A stretch of 64,000 bases of DNA, taken from Eonycteris spelaea. Lineage: Eukaryota > Chordata > Mammalia > Chiroptera > Pteropodidae. Position numbers and translations under genes: made by a program. The notes below the pieces were generated by a model. That model did no database searches, had not been told where the DNA came from, and worked only from the letters and a program-made list of their open reading frames with translations. The DNA lies in assembly GCA_003508835.1 (NCBI GenBank), contig PUFA01000105.1, positions 1,984,001 through 2,048,000 of the forward strand, given 5' to 3'. The stretch's first letter is position 1. Every line of letters starts with the position of its first letter. Below are positions 1 to 18,120 of this stretch, piece after piece.

Positions 1-5195
<5,195 letters not shown>

Positions 5196-6577
5196 TCAGA
5201 GGCAGAACAGAGTTTCATTAACAAATATGGCTATTTTCTAGTATCCTGGTAAATTTACATACAAAAAAAGCACCTCTGAACAATCACTTAAAGTGCCTTT
5301 GTAATAACTCACATAGTATAAATTATGCCTTAAATCATTTTTAGGAGTAGAAGATAAATTAGAAAATAAAATACTTATTATTTCATGCTATTATACATAT
5401 CATTAAACTGAAGACTTATCAACTCACATTTATTTCTAATACAATTTGTTATCTTTACAATCCATCTAAACTATTATATTATTTCATCAATATGATTATC
5501 TGGCAATAATCTATTATTCAGTATTAAATATAAAAACAAAGTTTATCTTTCCTCTTTAAAAAAAAAACAGAATTAAATTTATTTTTGAAATGTTGGTTAA
5601 TCAAAAAAAGGAATTACTTTTCCTACTCATGGGAGATTTCTTTTTAAGAAGAAAACTTTTAAAGGAAGTCCATTGAGGAAAATTAGTTTTAAAATGCGAA
5701 TTATCTAAGTTAATGGTTAACTGGTGAAGAAAAAATGACAACTGATAGGAATATGAGACTTATGAGATTGTTTCAAATGATCAGGCTGACATTTAAGTGT
5801 GACATTCTATTTTACCTTCTGAAAGAATCTCCTGGACTCTCAAAATGTGAAACATCCACAGTATCTTTCTGCAAATTTTTCTCAATTTTTTGACATTTAT
5901 ACATATTCAATTATATTTTTCTACTCAAAATATAGACATTCCATTAATTCATTTTGTGTGTGTATGTGTGTGCACACATATGTGAGAGAGAGAGCACACA
6001 CATGTGCAAGGGTGGGCACACAGAGATATCCACTTTAAAATAAGTGTTAAATGGTATAATAACATAGTAACTACAATTACATATATAAATAAAATTATAT
6101 CTAAAACTTCTATCATTCAGGTTCACATTAAAATAGCTTATCTACAGGATCACCCCCTCCAGCTAGCAATAAGAAGGCACTAAATAATTGGTATTGAATA
6201 GTTGGGAATCACGATGCACCAGACACCAATCACCTCTTCTATTTTGTTAAATGAAAAGAGAAAACTGCCAAAAATTAACTTCCCAAATGATTAAAAGAAT
6301 TTCAACTAATATCAGTTCCCAGAGTAAGTACATTTAATCACCCTTTGGTTGCTCACAAATACACACTGTCATTCTAATTGTTTTGTAACTTTTCAATGCC
6401 TAAGAATTTTAACCTACACCATGCTAGTTAAATGAACTAATTTAACTTATTATTTATGACTCTATTATAAATTTATTAAGCTTAACAAATCAATCATAGA
6501 AAGAAAAATAAGTGGTCCACAAAAAATCAGGGAATTGTGTTTTTGCCCCGAGGTATTTTTTTTTTCTAAAACAGTAT

Positions 6578-6643
6578 GTTGTAACCCATATATAGATAGT
6601 TACTTATTATGTTATAATCCGTATATAGATAGTTACTTAATAT
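6578..6643. repeat. Two-copy 33-bp tandem duplication
   Basis: Copies 6578-6610 and 6611-6643 abut exactly and share the core 'tatatagatagttactta'. They differ at only a few positions, so this is a simple local tandem duplication. Confidence 0.9.
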
Positions 6644-6906
6644 TACCTAATATTAGTTAAGTATTACATGTTAAAAAACACAAAAATTGCAAATTTAAAA
6701 ATTTAAACTGAAACATTGCAACCATATAGTAACAGTAACAAAACTGGAATACCTAATAATTGTGTAGTAACTAAACTACCATTACCCATATTCAGTCATT
6801 CTTGCTGAATATAACCTACGGGTTATATCCATAGAAGAAAGCACTCTGCTTTCAAAATCCCAGAGATAGTCAAGGCATGTGGTCAATGTATTTCATCGAA
6901 AACACC

Positions 6907-6927
6907 TTTTTTTTTTTTTTTTTTTTT
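6907..6927. repeat. Poly-T run of 21 bases
   Basis: An uninterrupted T21. It could be the tail of a minus-strand retroposed element, but no body that I recognise and no target-site duplication flank it. Confidence 0.9.
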
Positions 6928-7229
6928 ACCATCGTTTCACCCATAGCCCTTTCCAATAAATAAGACGGGGCCTCATAATGACAAGCAAAACTGCATTTGA
7001 TCATTTGATGCTTTTTACAATGGTCCTGTGAAAGTAAAAAAAAAAAAAGAAAATGTTGTAGTTTGACGCTAACGTACTAATTATTACCATGGCATAATTG
7101 CTTCAGCTGACTGATACAGGCCCTTTCTTTCACTTAGCAGAAAATCTAAAGGACTTAAAAAATACTATAAGATCTGACACGATCTTCACACGCAACATCT
7201 CACTGTGCAGATGTCATCTCTTACTATTG

Positions 7230-7580
7230 CCCCTGTCACTCTATTCAAACCATGCGGTCCGTGCTGTGCCTTGAGCATGCAGGGTGTTTGTGCTCACTGC
7301 CTTTGTGCTGCTTACTCCCTCTGCCAAGATCTCTGTTACCCCAGATAGCCATATGTCTCATTTCCTCATCTGTGCACAAATGTTCTCTATTACCCTTAGA
7401 TTGCTTTGCTTGTTGTCCTAAAATGTATGGTCTATAATTACATTTTATATTGAATTTATTTTCATGTGTTTTTTTTTCCTGCCTTCCCACCCCAGAATGT
7501 AAGCTCTCTGTGCTTTGTTCACTGCTGCATCTCTAGCCCCTCAATATAGCTCTGCACATCCTAGAGCTCAAAAGATACAG
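7230..7580 (+). mobile_element. LINE-2 3' end, plus orientation
   Basis: The order fits the L2 3' end. A diverged 'ttgtgctgcttactccctctgc' block near 7305 is followed by 'cccagaatgtaagctc' near 7490, then 'tttgttcactgctgcatctc' near 7515, then a decayed tail. This is the classic L2 terminus. It is old and non-coding. Confidence 0.75.
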
Positions 7581-7879
7581 AGAACAGACGGGTGGCCACC
7601 AGAGACAGGGACTAGAGGGTGGGAGAAATGCGTGAGAGGGTGATAAGCTACAAATTTCTTTGAGGAATTAGTTCTTACACTAATGACATGTATTTTTGCA
7701 AAATAATGATTTCCAGTTATAAGATAAATAAGTTCCAAGGCTGTAAAGTACATGTTCTTTAATATTTCTTTAAATTCTCGCAGCCTTCTATTTTAGGATT
7801 ACACACAATGTTCTTTAGCCAATGTGTGAATTGTCAACATTTCCTTGGTCTCTACTTGTAAAGCAATGTGCTCGGTGTC

Positions 7880-8130
7880 ATGATGGCCATGGAGACAGGC
7901 TCCCTCCCCTCATCACTGATGAGGCAGACAGCTGAACCAGCAGTGGCAATGTAACTATTATGGACGGAGCAAAGTCCTACGCTGGGCAGCTCAGAAATGA
8001 GTGAGAATAAAATATGTGAAGGCTTTCCAGTGGTGAAAAAGAAAAGTAAAGGCATTCCAAGCAACGAAGATATCATAAGCAAAAAACACAGAGAAATGCT
8101 AGTGGATGGGGAAAAAAAGTTGAGCAAGAT
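7880..8130 (-). mobile_element. Probable LINE-2 fragment, minus orientation
   Basis: Purine-rich sequence with 'ggcattccaagcaacgaag' near 8050, which resembles the reverse complement of the L2 3' region. It is weakly supported and boundaries are approximate. Confidence 0.4.
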
Positions 8131-8291
8131 AAAACAGTAAAATATAAAACTTTGAAAAGAGCTAAATGAATAGAAGAAAATGAATATAAATATGAATTTG
8201 TTACAAACAGAAATTAAACAATAAAATAAAAAGCAATTAGTGCTTTAGATAGATACAAAATCGAAGGGGGGAAAGAAGAAAGACGTAGTGA

Positions 8292-8314
8292 TCTAAATAC
8301 ATTATGTATTTAGA
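8292..8314. repeat. Foldback: 10-bp perfect arms, 3-nt loop
   Basis: Arm tctaaataca (8292-8301), loop tta, and the exact reverse-complement arm 8305-8314. It is a short AT-rich hairpin with no evident function. Confidence 0.85.
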
Positions 8315-9179
8315 AATACGTCAGCTGTGCTATATCCAGTCCTATTAGACACCAGAAGGAAAAAAGGAACAGTTTAGATATGGACTTTTACATATTCAAC
8401 AGACGTGAAGAACTAGGAGGCTTTCAAAAGTCACCAAACCATATCAAGTTAAAATTAGAGTAATTTAGAAGAAAACATTGCTTGAATAAGTCATAACTAA
8501 AAATTTGTGGCACTATCAAAAAACATATAAAAGGTAATAATGTATAATTCTTGTTAATGTCACTCAGGGCCAAAATAACCTTAAGTTAAATAACCTAGGA
8601 AAATATGGTAGCACAAAGCCAGATGACAACCACTTCCATACCTACTGAAATACATCTTTCCTCCCCCAAAATATATGTCATTAACGCAAGAACTAATTCC
8701 TCCAAAGAACTTAAGCATTTCTTTTTATTTTTCTCTATAAACTATACTGGAGGATATTCAAATAACTGATTAGAGAAATATTCTCCTTATGAAAGAATTT
8801 CAGGTAATAAATGTAGAAGGAATAAAAAAAAAAGAACGAACATAAGAAAATCACTATTTTGGAATGATGGGAACTTTACCTGGCTGTCACCGCTTGAATG
8901 TACTAATCGATTGTAGAATCACTAAAGTGGCAGGTCCTCCTGATGTGATGCAGTGTAGACAGTACACCCTATCAAATATTCTTACCAAACAAACAAAAAT
9001 TGAAGTTGGATTTAAACATTTAAATATAAATTCCAATGAACTGGAATACAGGAGTAGAAGTTTGAAAACTTTCATAATAAAACACATTTCCAAGCATACA
9101 GCATTGCTTGAAGAACCACTATGACTGTAACTGGGCCAGATTATGGGATTTGTGGACAGATGTGGTAGCATAAGAATCT

Positions 9180-9900
9180 GTCAACGGAAGTCGTGGTAAG
9201 TTCATGGCATTCCTTAAATGCTATATCAAGGAATTTGGATTTTATTCTCAGGCTAGCATTTCCCAAAATGTGTTCCAGGAGACCGACGTATGTTTTTTAT
9301 AAGGGTGAGATGGGTGTATTCTCTTTCGAAATAAGTTTACAGAGCACTGTATTCTCTAAGCCTTGAACTGATCAAACACTAATAATGCGCATCGGCAGAT
9401 TGCCATAGAAACGGCTATCTAAATTTCACACAGCATTTTCACAACTTACAGAACAGTTGTTTTGGAGAGAGAGAGAGTAGTCGTTACCACCCTGTAAGAA
9501 GCAAATCTAGTAGACATCATTCTAATAGGAAGAAACACTAAAGAATGTCAGAAAAAATGTGGTTTCTGGCTGTGACCAGTATTTTAAGAAGCTCTTTCTA
9601 GTGGCAGCGAATTGGTGAGCCAAAACAGGAGAGCTATTGGAATAGACGAGGTATGAAATGACATAAATGGACCAGGGCACATGGAATAGAAGTGGAAAAT
9701 AAAAGACGTAGTGAATATCGATAGACACTTACTGCATAGATTTTTAGAGGAAGCACAACAGAATTACTAGGCGATGAATGATACCGAAGTTTCTAAGTCA
9801 GGTAAGTGGGACATTGGCAATGTCACTGTATAGTGAGAACACAAAAGAAGGTGGCTGAGGGGCTAGGGGAATACCCTTGAGGCAGATGCACAAAGATCTG
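9180..9900 (-). mobile_element. LINE-2 fragments, minus orientation, split by other sequence
   Basis: Two pieces (about 9180-9245 and 9540-9900) fit reverse-complement L2. The first holds 'aatttggattttattctcag'. The second holds 'ggctgtgaccag', 'agctattggaatagacgagg' and 'atgaatgataccgaagtt', in the L2 antisense order. Between them, about 9255-9330 begins 'gcatttcccaaaatgtgttc', which resembles the end of a hAT-type element and may be a later insertion. All are old and family calls are from memory. Confidence 0.5.
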
Positions 9901-10048
9901 TGATCAAAGAATATACTTATCGAGACTATAATATTTCCTCATGTAAAATTCATACTGTCTCATGGGCCAAATACTAAGCGAATCGTAGGAAAGGAATCCG
10001 ACCTGTGGATTTCCTGAATTTACTAAAGCCATTCCCTGTTTCTACTCA

Positions 10049-10907
<859 letters not shown>

Positions 10908-10985
10908 TTAAAGGACAAAAGTTAAAATGTCTTATTTACATATTTGTATAAGAATGCCTGAAGTCAAAACGCATCAATGAAACGC

Positions 10986-11010
10986 TTCGTGTATATTACA
11001 TATACACGAA
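10986..11010. repeat. Foldback: 11-bp perfect arms, 3-nt loop
   Basis: Arm ttcgtgtatat (10986-10996), loop tac, and an exact reverse-complement arm (11000-11010). It lies about 140 bp inside the intron downstream (in gene direction) of the exon at 12189-12269 and upstream of the 10694-10846 exon. Confidence 0.9.
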
Positions 11011-11545
11011 ATAAAATATTTAAGTATTTCACGTCAAAATACCATTTCTTAACACTCTCCGAGCAAATTTTGATGAATTTTCATACATCAGCCTGTGGCA
11101 GATAGAAGTCAGGCAGACTTGCAGGCGACAGAAAAATTCTTTTACGTAAGGGTTCTACTTTACCAGATCACTAAGAAATTCACCACCGGAATAAAACAGA
11201 CATTGTTATAAAGTCCCATGCTATTCAAAACTCTTTTTACTCCTAATCCTTTACTCAGGATAGATATCCTGTAGTACAGATTAAAATACAGTCTAGTCTA
11301 CAGCAGCTTTCAAATCTGTAGTCGTTAACTTGTCTTGGTAACCTTTCTTAAATTTCTGTTACTGTTTTATTTTTCTGAAATTTGCATAATTATTTTTTCT
11401 TATTCATCCATCACTGTGGACATAAATATCCTACCACAAATATATCCCTTCAGATACAATAAATATTGAATATATGCCTCCTGTGTCTGTCTCTAACGTG
11501 TCTTTTTAATATCCCAGAGCAAAGCATCTTTGCTTGGGAAAATTA

Positions 11546-11580
11546 ATATTTGAAAGTAAATGGCATTTACTTTCAAATAT
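11546..11580. repeat. Near-perfect palindrome: 17-bp arms, 1-nt centre
   Basis: Arm atatttgaaagtaaatg (11546-11562), a single G, then the exact reverse complement (11564-11580). No mismatch is present in the arms. Confidence 0.95.
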
Positions 11581-11700
11581 CGAATAATAATCCATCAATT
11601 TAAAGGGTGTTAGAATATGAACTTTGAGCATACTTTTTAAAAAACAACTCAAATCTACAAATAGGGGTTAATAAATTCATACCATAAATATTAACTAATT

Positions 11701-11748
11701 ATGAAACCAGAAGGCAGTTTAATCATGAAACCAGAAGACAGTTTTCCT
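11701..11748. repeat. Two-copy 24-bp tandem duplication
   Basis: Copies 11701-11724 and 11725-11748 share 'atgaaaccagaag' followed by 'cagttt' and differ at a few bases. Confidence 0.85.
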
Positions 11749-12188
11749 ATGTATCTATTTGGAAGGGTCAAAAAAGTGTTTGACTATTTTTTAATCTAAT
11801 AAATCAGTTTATCAATTTATTTTAAGCAAATTTTATTTCAAAACAGCCATAATAGTTTTCATTTGATTAAAATTGATGTAGTTCCATGCTTGATAAAAAC
11901 ACCTTAGTGTGATACCCAATTTACTGGAAATAAATATCAACAATAAAATAAATACCTAATATATTGTAACAAGGAGAAACTGAAAATAAGTTAACAAAAC
12001 ATTTCCATTGCACAAATTAAGTTCTAAAAAAGTCGCATCAAATACCAACTAACAAAATAAAAATAAAGTACTCTTTCTTAGTATATGTCCTTCGCATACT
12101 TTGCATCATAATGGCAAACTGAACTGCTATAGGTATAATATTTACTGTACATCAAGTCAAGCGCCTGCAACTTTAAACATTGATATAC

Positions 12189-12269
12189 CAGAGCCAATTC
12201 TTCTTATCCTGTCTATAAGTTGGTAGAGGGCCCCTCGTTTCTTTGACATACTGTGGTCTCCATATCCAC
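12189..12269 (-). CDS. TLL1: TLL1 coding exon (probable exon 3): prodomain segment
   Basis: Encodes [22 protein letters not shown] then RIRRIGS, part of the prodomain that keeps the protease latent. The exon is 81 nt (2 + 26 codons + 1). The acceptor is TCTTTAAG and the donor is GTATAT. Both borders split Gly codons and join the neighbouring exons in frame. The basic [18 protein letters not shown] stretch is typical of TLL1. GYGDHS where I recall GLGDHA in human is an ordinary substitution. The exon is too short to stand out by length alone; it is supported by protein match, splice sites and phase. Confidence 0.96.
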
Positions 12270-13431
12270 CTTAAAGAATAAAAGAAAATAGTTAAGTTAA
12301 ACTTACTGTATTTGAAAGTTTTCATAAATAAACAATAGTGATAGGCTACATTGATTTCTCTTTTAACATCTTTTTGTGTGTGTGATCTTAGATGGTTAGC
12401 GTCATGAATATCCAAAAAATCTTAGAAGGGGATAAAGATTCTACAATAACAAATTTTGGGAACTAAAACCAAGGCTGTGGGGGAGATCCAGAGAGCAATC
12501 TACATGACTTTATTTGGACATACAGAAATTGAGTCATTTGTTTATAGTTTGAGACTTTTTTCTTCACTGCGACCATGACATCACATAATGTTAAAGCAGA
12601 TGACAGCAAGTTGTTCTGCACTGTTGATTGCATTGGAGCTATTTCCCCAGTGCAAACCGAATACTTCAGATGCCAAATCAGCAAATAGAAATAAAAAAAA
12701 CATAAAAACAAATATACAGTCGAGTGTTGCTCCAAAGTTTTGATCAATTTTAAAATATTACTAAAAGCATATATTTTATAATATATTCAAATACGTTTTG
12801 AAAATTAGTTTCTATAATTTATAAAAACCAATAACCTAATTAGAAAAAAAGTCACAAGGTAAGATTCAAAAAAGATGTTCAGCACAAAACCCATTCTGTA
12901 ATGCCATGTAATTTGCAAATTTTATAAAAATAGATGTAAAGAATTTGTAACTCAAAAGGTAGAGGAGAGGGTCAGGATAAGGAAATACGTCTTCTCATAA
13001 TTTTAACAGCAAAGACTAGAAAAAGGTAGATTCTTGTTATAAGTGAGAAAGAGCATCTGATGAAAATTAAGTCTTCTGATTCTCATTCCAGGAACTTAAT
13101 AAAATGCTCTCACAAATCAATTCCTATTCTCCCTTCTTCCGGGACAAATAATAGACAAAATAACAAAAAGGTATCACTCAGCAAACAATGAATATGACCA
13201 ATAATAGTATCAGAACAAGTGCAGATGAATCTGTACTACTAAGAGTATGTGGCTCGTGAGTCTCTTTGGGCTAAGACAATGAATGAGGGCCAGAAATCCA
13301 TGAAAACACCAAACTGTTCTTAGACTTTGAACTATTTCCTTCCAGTATCTGCTTTTTCCCCCGTTGAAATTAATCCTGAAACTTAATTACCTAGGAAGCT
13401 AATAAAAAAAAAAACAATAATAAAATTATTA

Positions 13432-13477
13432 CCATATAAGGCCCTTATAGGAAAAAATCATTTAAAACCTTATAAGG
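13432..13477. promoter_or_regulatory. Candidate SRF-binding cluster: two perfect CArG boxes plus one near-match
   Basis: CCATATAAGG (13432-13441) and CCTTATAAGG (13468-13477) both match the CArG consensus CC(A/T)6GG exactly. Between them CCCTTATAGG (13442-13451) matches with one mismatch and abuts the first box. CArG boxes bind serum response factor, which acts with NKX2-5, GATA4 and myocardin in heart. TLL1 is needed for cardiac septation, so an intronic cardiac enhancer is plausible. This is motif evidence only; an AT-rich intron of this size could give single matches by chance, though the close grouping is less expected. Confidence 0.45.
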
Positions 13478-14689
13478 TAAATAGGTTAACGTGCTTGTTC
13501 ACTGACTAACAATGTTTAATTATCTGCATTACATGGTCACATTTTTGCTGTGCCCCTTGAGAAAAATTTTTGAAATTTTTTCATTGAACATTTTAGAAAG
13601 ATGAGGTAATACTTAAATGTATTCATTTTTAAGCAGTTATAAGAAATATTTTTTAAAAGATGGCATTTATGCATTTGAACTGACTTACATAACAATTATA
13701 TTTCATAGTCCATAGGACTGAAACACATATAAATAGATTTAGAAGGAAGCTAATTGTGAGAAAAAAGAAATGTCTTAAAATTAAGGTTATTATAAGGATA
13801 AGAGTAATTACAAACTTGAAAGAAACAATGTTTCAAGACTATTAAAATAAATAATCTCTTTATACTTAGGAATTTTGAATAAGTTTTATAGCAACTGAAG
13901 TAAAATTCTGCGGAGGAAGTTCATTGAAATAGAAAAAAAATTAATAAAACAGTTTGTTATTTCTCACATATTCTAAAAACAAAATAAGAATATACTAACT
14001 AAATATATATTTATGGGAAAGACAATAGATTTGAAATGAAGAAATAAGAAATATAATTAATTCATCACAAACTAACAAGGGAAAAGAAAGAGTAAGAAAA
14101 ATAAAACGTGATACTTTTATATTATGTAAAATACAATTGTCTGAAATTCAATTGAATAGTGCAAGTTACTCTCAAGGTGTACCTTTCACATATAAATTTA
14201 GAATATATGTATGTTATGACTGACAGTAAATATTTTATGTTATTTATCTAAAATAATGTTTTTTTTCTTCCAACTCTACTATTTCAGAGCTTAACTATAA
14301 ATGAAATGCGAAAATTAAATCATATTAATTTTTTATGTACAGAAAATGAATGCCACTCAATACAAAGTAGGGGAGGGGACAATGGGTTAAAGACATAACT
14401 TGAATAAAGCTTGAAGCTAATGAAAATTTCTAAAAAAGTGAAAATGTACCATGATAAATCCTAGAATTTTGCCAAATTGTGTCATTGCTCACTTGTCCCG
14501 AATCTATTGTCTGCAGCCGTGTTAAGCGTGAGACAGAAACCGGAGAGATGTCAATAAACATGTCCTACAGGGAGATACTGTCTGTGATCACACCGCAATG
14601 CAGGTTCCCTCTTGTGTTTGACGCATGTTTCAGAAAAGGCCGTCACCACATATAACAAAGGCTAGGGCATTCTATTTTTAAAGTAGGGT

Positions 14690-15025
14690 TATTATTTTAA
14701 ATAAGTTCTTTAAGTTTTATTATCTTACCTAAATTCCTTATTCGGGATAGTGGTGTTTTGATTATATAGGAGAATGTCCTTATTCTTAAGAAGTGCGTGC
14801 CAATCTACTTAATTTCAAAATGCTATGTGGTCTGCAATTAATCCAAAATGTTTTATTCACACTTATGCATGTATGCGTATACACACGAAGTGCAAACGTG
14901 GTGAACTTAGCAATTGCTCGATCTTATAAGTAGGAATACTATTGTGTTGATGCTTCTTGCAGTATCCTATGAACTTTTCTCTATGTTTGAAAATTGTTAT
15001 AATAAAAAAGTTGTAATAAAAGTAA
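14690..15025 (+). mobile_element. Old L1 3' end, plus orientation
   Basis: The order 'ggagaatgtccttattctt' (near 14770), a diverged middle, then 'tatgaacttttctctatg' and 'taataaaaaagttgtaataa' at the end follows the 3'UTR of ancient L1M-type elements. It is 5'-truncated and non-coding. Confidence 0.6.
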
Positions 15026-15104
15026 ATTATGGGCAAAAAGATATTAATTCACAGTAAAAACTCTTAAGTCTAACTCTTATCTACTAAAAAAAATATATTT
15101 ATGC

Positions 15105-15105
<1 letters not shown>

Positions 15106-15142
<37 letters not shown>
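15106..15142. repeat. (TA)n microsatellite
   Basis: About 18 uninterrupted TA units. Likely to vary in length and prone to unwinding. Confidence 0.95.
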
Positions 15143-15144
<2 letters not shown>

Positions 15145-15594
15145 CTTTTTTTCCCCCCATAAGCTAGAAAAAAATAAAACTAGATTTGGGCATGAAAGGA
15201 TATTTGAAGAGATCAAAAAGCATGACACTGAACAATTTTTTTAAAATTATAACTCTAGAAAGCATGTTTCACATTGCAACTTTCTCCAAAATAAAATATA
15301 GAATAAAATTATATTGAAATAATACAAAGACTTTTAAATTTTAATAAAAATATTTTTAAATGAAAACCAAATAACCTTTCAAACATTTCAAGTCTCAGAC
15401 AGGCACAACTTAATCATGTCAGACAACTAAAACTAAAATTGTCTTATAGGTTTTCATAAAAATTATATAGATAGATGGATTTTTCTAAATAAGTTTATGT
15501 ATAATTACTCCATGAATAATTTACATTTTGCAACTGCAAATGGAGACAATTGAATGTGAAGCTCAAAAGTGTGAAATCTGGCCATCCTCATAAC

Positions 15595-15790
15595 TGAATT
15601 TTGGTCCTAACTCAGATACTTCCAGGTTATGTGATAATAAGCGAACAATCTAACCTAATCCTCGATCTCCTCCCTTGTAAATCACAATTATCTGAGCAGC
15701 TACCCTCATGGGGTTGTTATGAGGATTCAAAGAGTTATGAGGATGCAAAGCATTTATCAGGCCCAATACATAGTAAACACCACAACATGT
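15595..15790 (+). mobile_element. MIR SINE, plus orientation
   Basis: The order fits the MIR 3' half: a diverged 'aatctaacctaatcctcgat' block, then 'ggggttgttatgaggattc' near 15710, 'gcaaagcatttatcagg', and 'acatagtaaacacc'. It is an old, fixed mammalian SINE close to the exon at 15976-16086. Confidence 0.75.
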
Positions 15791-15841
15791 TTGTTTAATT
15801 ATTTAATTAAATGACAACTATGAACAGATCTTAAATTTCTA

Positions 15842-16105
<264 letters not shown>

Positions 16106-17997
16106 TTAAAATGTAAAATATTCGAAAGCAAAAATATGCAAATAAAGCTAATTAGAAAAATACTGCTAACATATAGAAATGTGGTGCATATATAAACAGA
16201 TATTTCAGAAAGTAATTATAACTAAATATATTGAACCTGTTACAGTATACTATAAGCCACCTGTAAAATGGCATTACCACATGTTTTTACTTTCGTTTGT
16301 GGGGTGGGGTCTAATATCATTTCCTTGAATGAAATAGTCGCTGATTTAGGGTGTTCAAAGAAAAGAGAAACTGGTAACCATGAACTAATTTGCAAACAAA
16401 ATCTGATAAGAATGTGTGCATTTATATTGGATGCTTGTGCCAGAAGCAGGTCTTCACTGACAGGTAGGAGAGATATAAAAACTAAAACATGTTCTGCGAT
16501 AACTTTGTAAAGCAAGGAACAATCAAGGCCAAAGAACACCATGCTGTTACAGCAATTTATCAAATTTTTAATGAACTTTCTCTAAAAATGACATTGCCTC
16601 TGAGTCCCTATAAAATGTATACATAACTACGAAAAGTAATATTTAAGTCAACATTTACTTAGCAATGACTAAGTGCCAGTCCTTTGATATTAATGACAAA
16701 TAAAACATTGTCCATTTTTCAGAAGTTTCAAAGTCACTACCCTATAACCTGAGAATTCTCCACCTCTATCTTTTATACCCAGTCTTTTATGCTACTTAAA
16801 AGTCTCTGTAAGCCACTGTGAAAAACTGTGAAAGAGTATTTATAACTGGTATGTAAATTTCTCTTTTAAATCAGAAACATACAATAGCATAACAAAACAA
16901 AACAAAAAATGTCCTTCTTGTTTATTTGAGTCCAAAGCTAGACTAATCAATTCCATAGTACAACCAGATGTCAAAATATAATAACTTTAAGAAACAGGAA
17001 ACTTAAAAGAAAAAATAAATTATTATGAAATAGTAAAACGTTGACAAATGCCTTGGAAATTCTGAGATATTTGTTTCTTGATACAGGTTTATAAATTTTC
17101 TGTTTTAAAATTTTTGTCAGATTTTTCTTCTGCAAAATGAAAAGGGAGAGGGAAATACATTAAAAATTTACATAGTGACAATATCCATGCTTTTCAAATC
17201 TCTGTCCTTTACTGGATTCAAACCTCAATATTGATGAATTTTAGCTATAAAAAAAGTTAATAAAATTAGTTACTTTGTGAAATTTAAATTTCAGTTCTGA
17301 AAGCTGTATAATGCTTTAGGCTTTGATCAAAGGTTTATCATATAAAATTGTTTACCCAGTTTCATTTCCTCATAAAAATTTGACATGAGATAAGAAGAGG
17401 CTAAGTTCACGTGTAAATCCAGAAAGGAAGAAAGTAAAAATCAGTTCAATGTAGATAATCATCAGTTCAACATCCGGAAAAAACTTGATTAGAATTAGAA
17501 TTCTTTCATTAACCCCTCTCTTCTGTCCTGCTGCTAGTAGAATGTCAGTCTGTAGAAGCAGAAAGATGCTTCCTATCTTTCACTATCATAGAGACAAAGT
17601 AATGAAAAGTCTGTAAAAAGTTTATAGCCTGGGCTAAGCGGTTGGTCTTGATGCCTAAAATTGAATCCAGATTCTCATCAGCTTCACACACAGGCAACAA
17701 AAACCCGCGATGCTCCACTCACTGTCCCTAAAGTCAGACATCCCATGAAATAGATGGCCTGTCTAAATAAAATATTTTGCAATTATATAAAAGGCTTGTT
17801 AGTTTTCAGAAAAATAAATTTTGCAGTCTTTTTTCCCCCCAAGATTTTACGGTACTTTAAAGTAAAACCAAGCTTGCTAATTATTTCAATCTTCCACCAT
17901 GTGTATTTACTATGCAAATAGTTGTGGGCACTGCTTGGCAGGGACTCTCAGCCTGGCTCTTCCTTTCTTAGTGCTGGGGGGCAACTAGAGACACTAA

Positions 17998-18120
17998 AAC
18001 AGTGCTTTTCTAACATTAATTTGCATAGGAATCACACTGGATCTGGTTAAAATGTAGGCCCTCATTTAGTAGGTCCAGAGAGAGGCCTCAACTCGTACAT
18101 TTTCAACAAGCTCCCATTAC
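17998..18120 (+). mobile_element. MER3-like hAT-Charlie DNA transposon fragment
   Basis: Matches the MER3 order as I remember it: 'ttgcataggaatcacactgg', 'ggttaaaatgtaggcc', 'tttagtaggtccagagagag', 'ttttcaacaagctccca'. The distal terminal inverted repeat is not evident, so it is a partial copy. Non-coding and old. Confidence 0.7.

Noticed and set aside
6907..6927. Poly-T run as the tail of a minus-strand processed pseudogene
   Set aside because: No transcript-like body and no target-site duplication could be found beside it.
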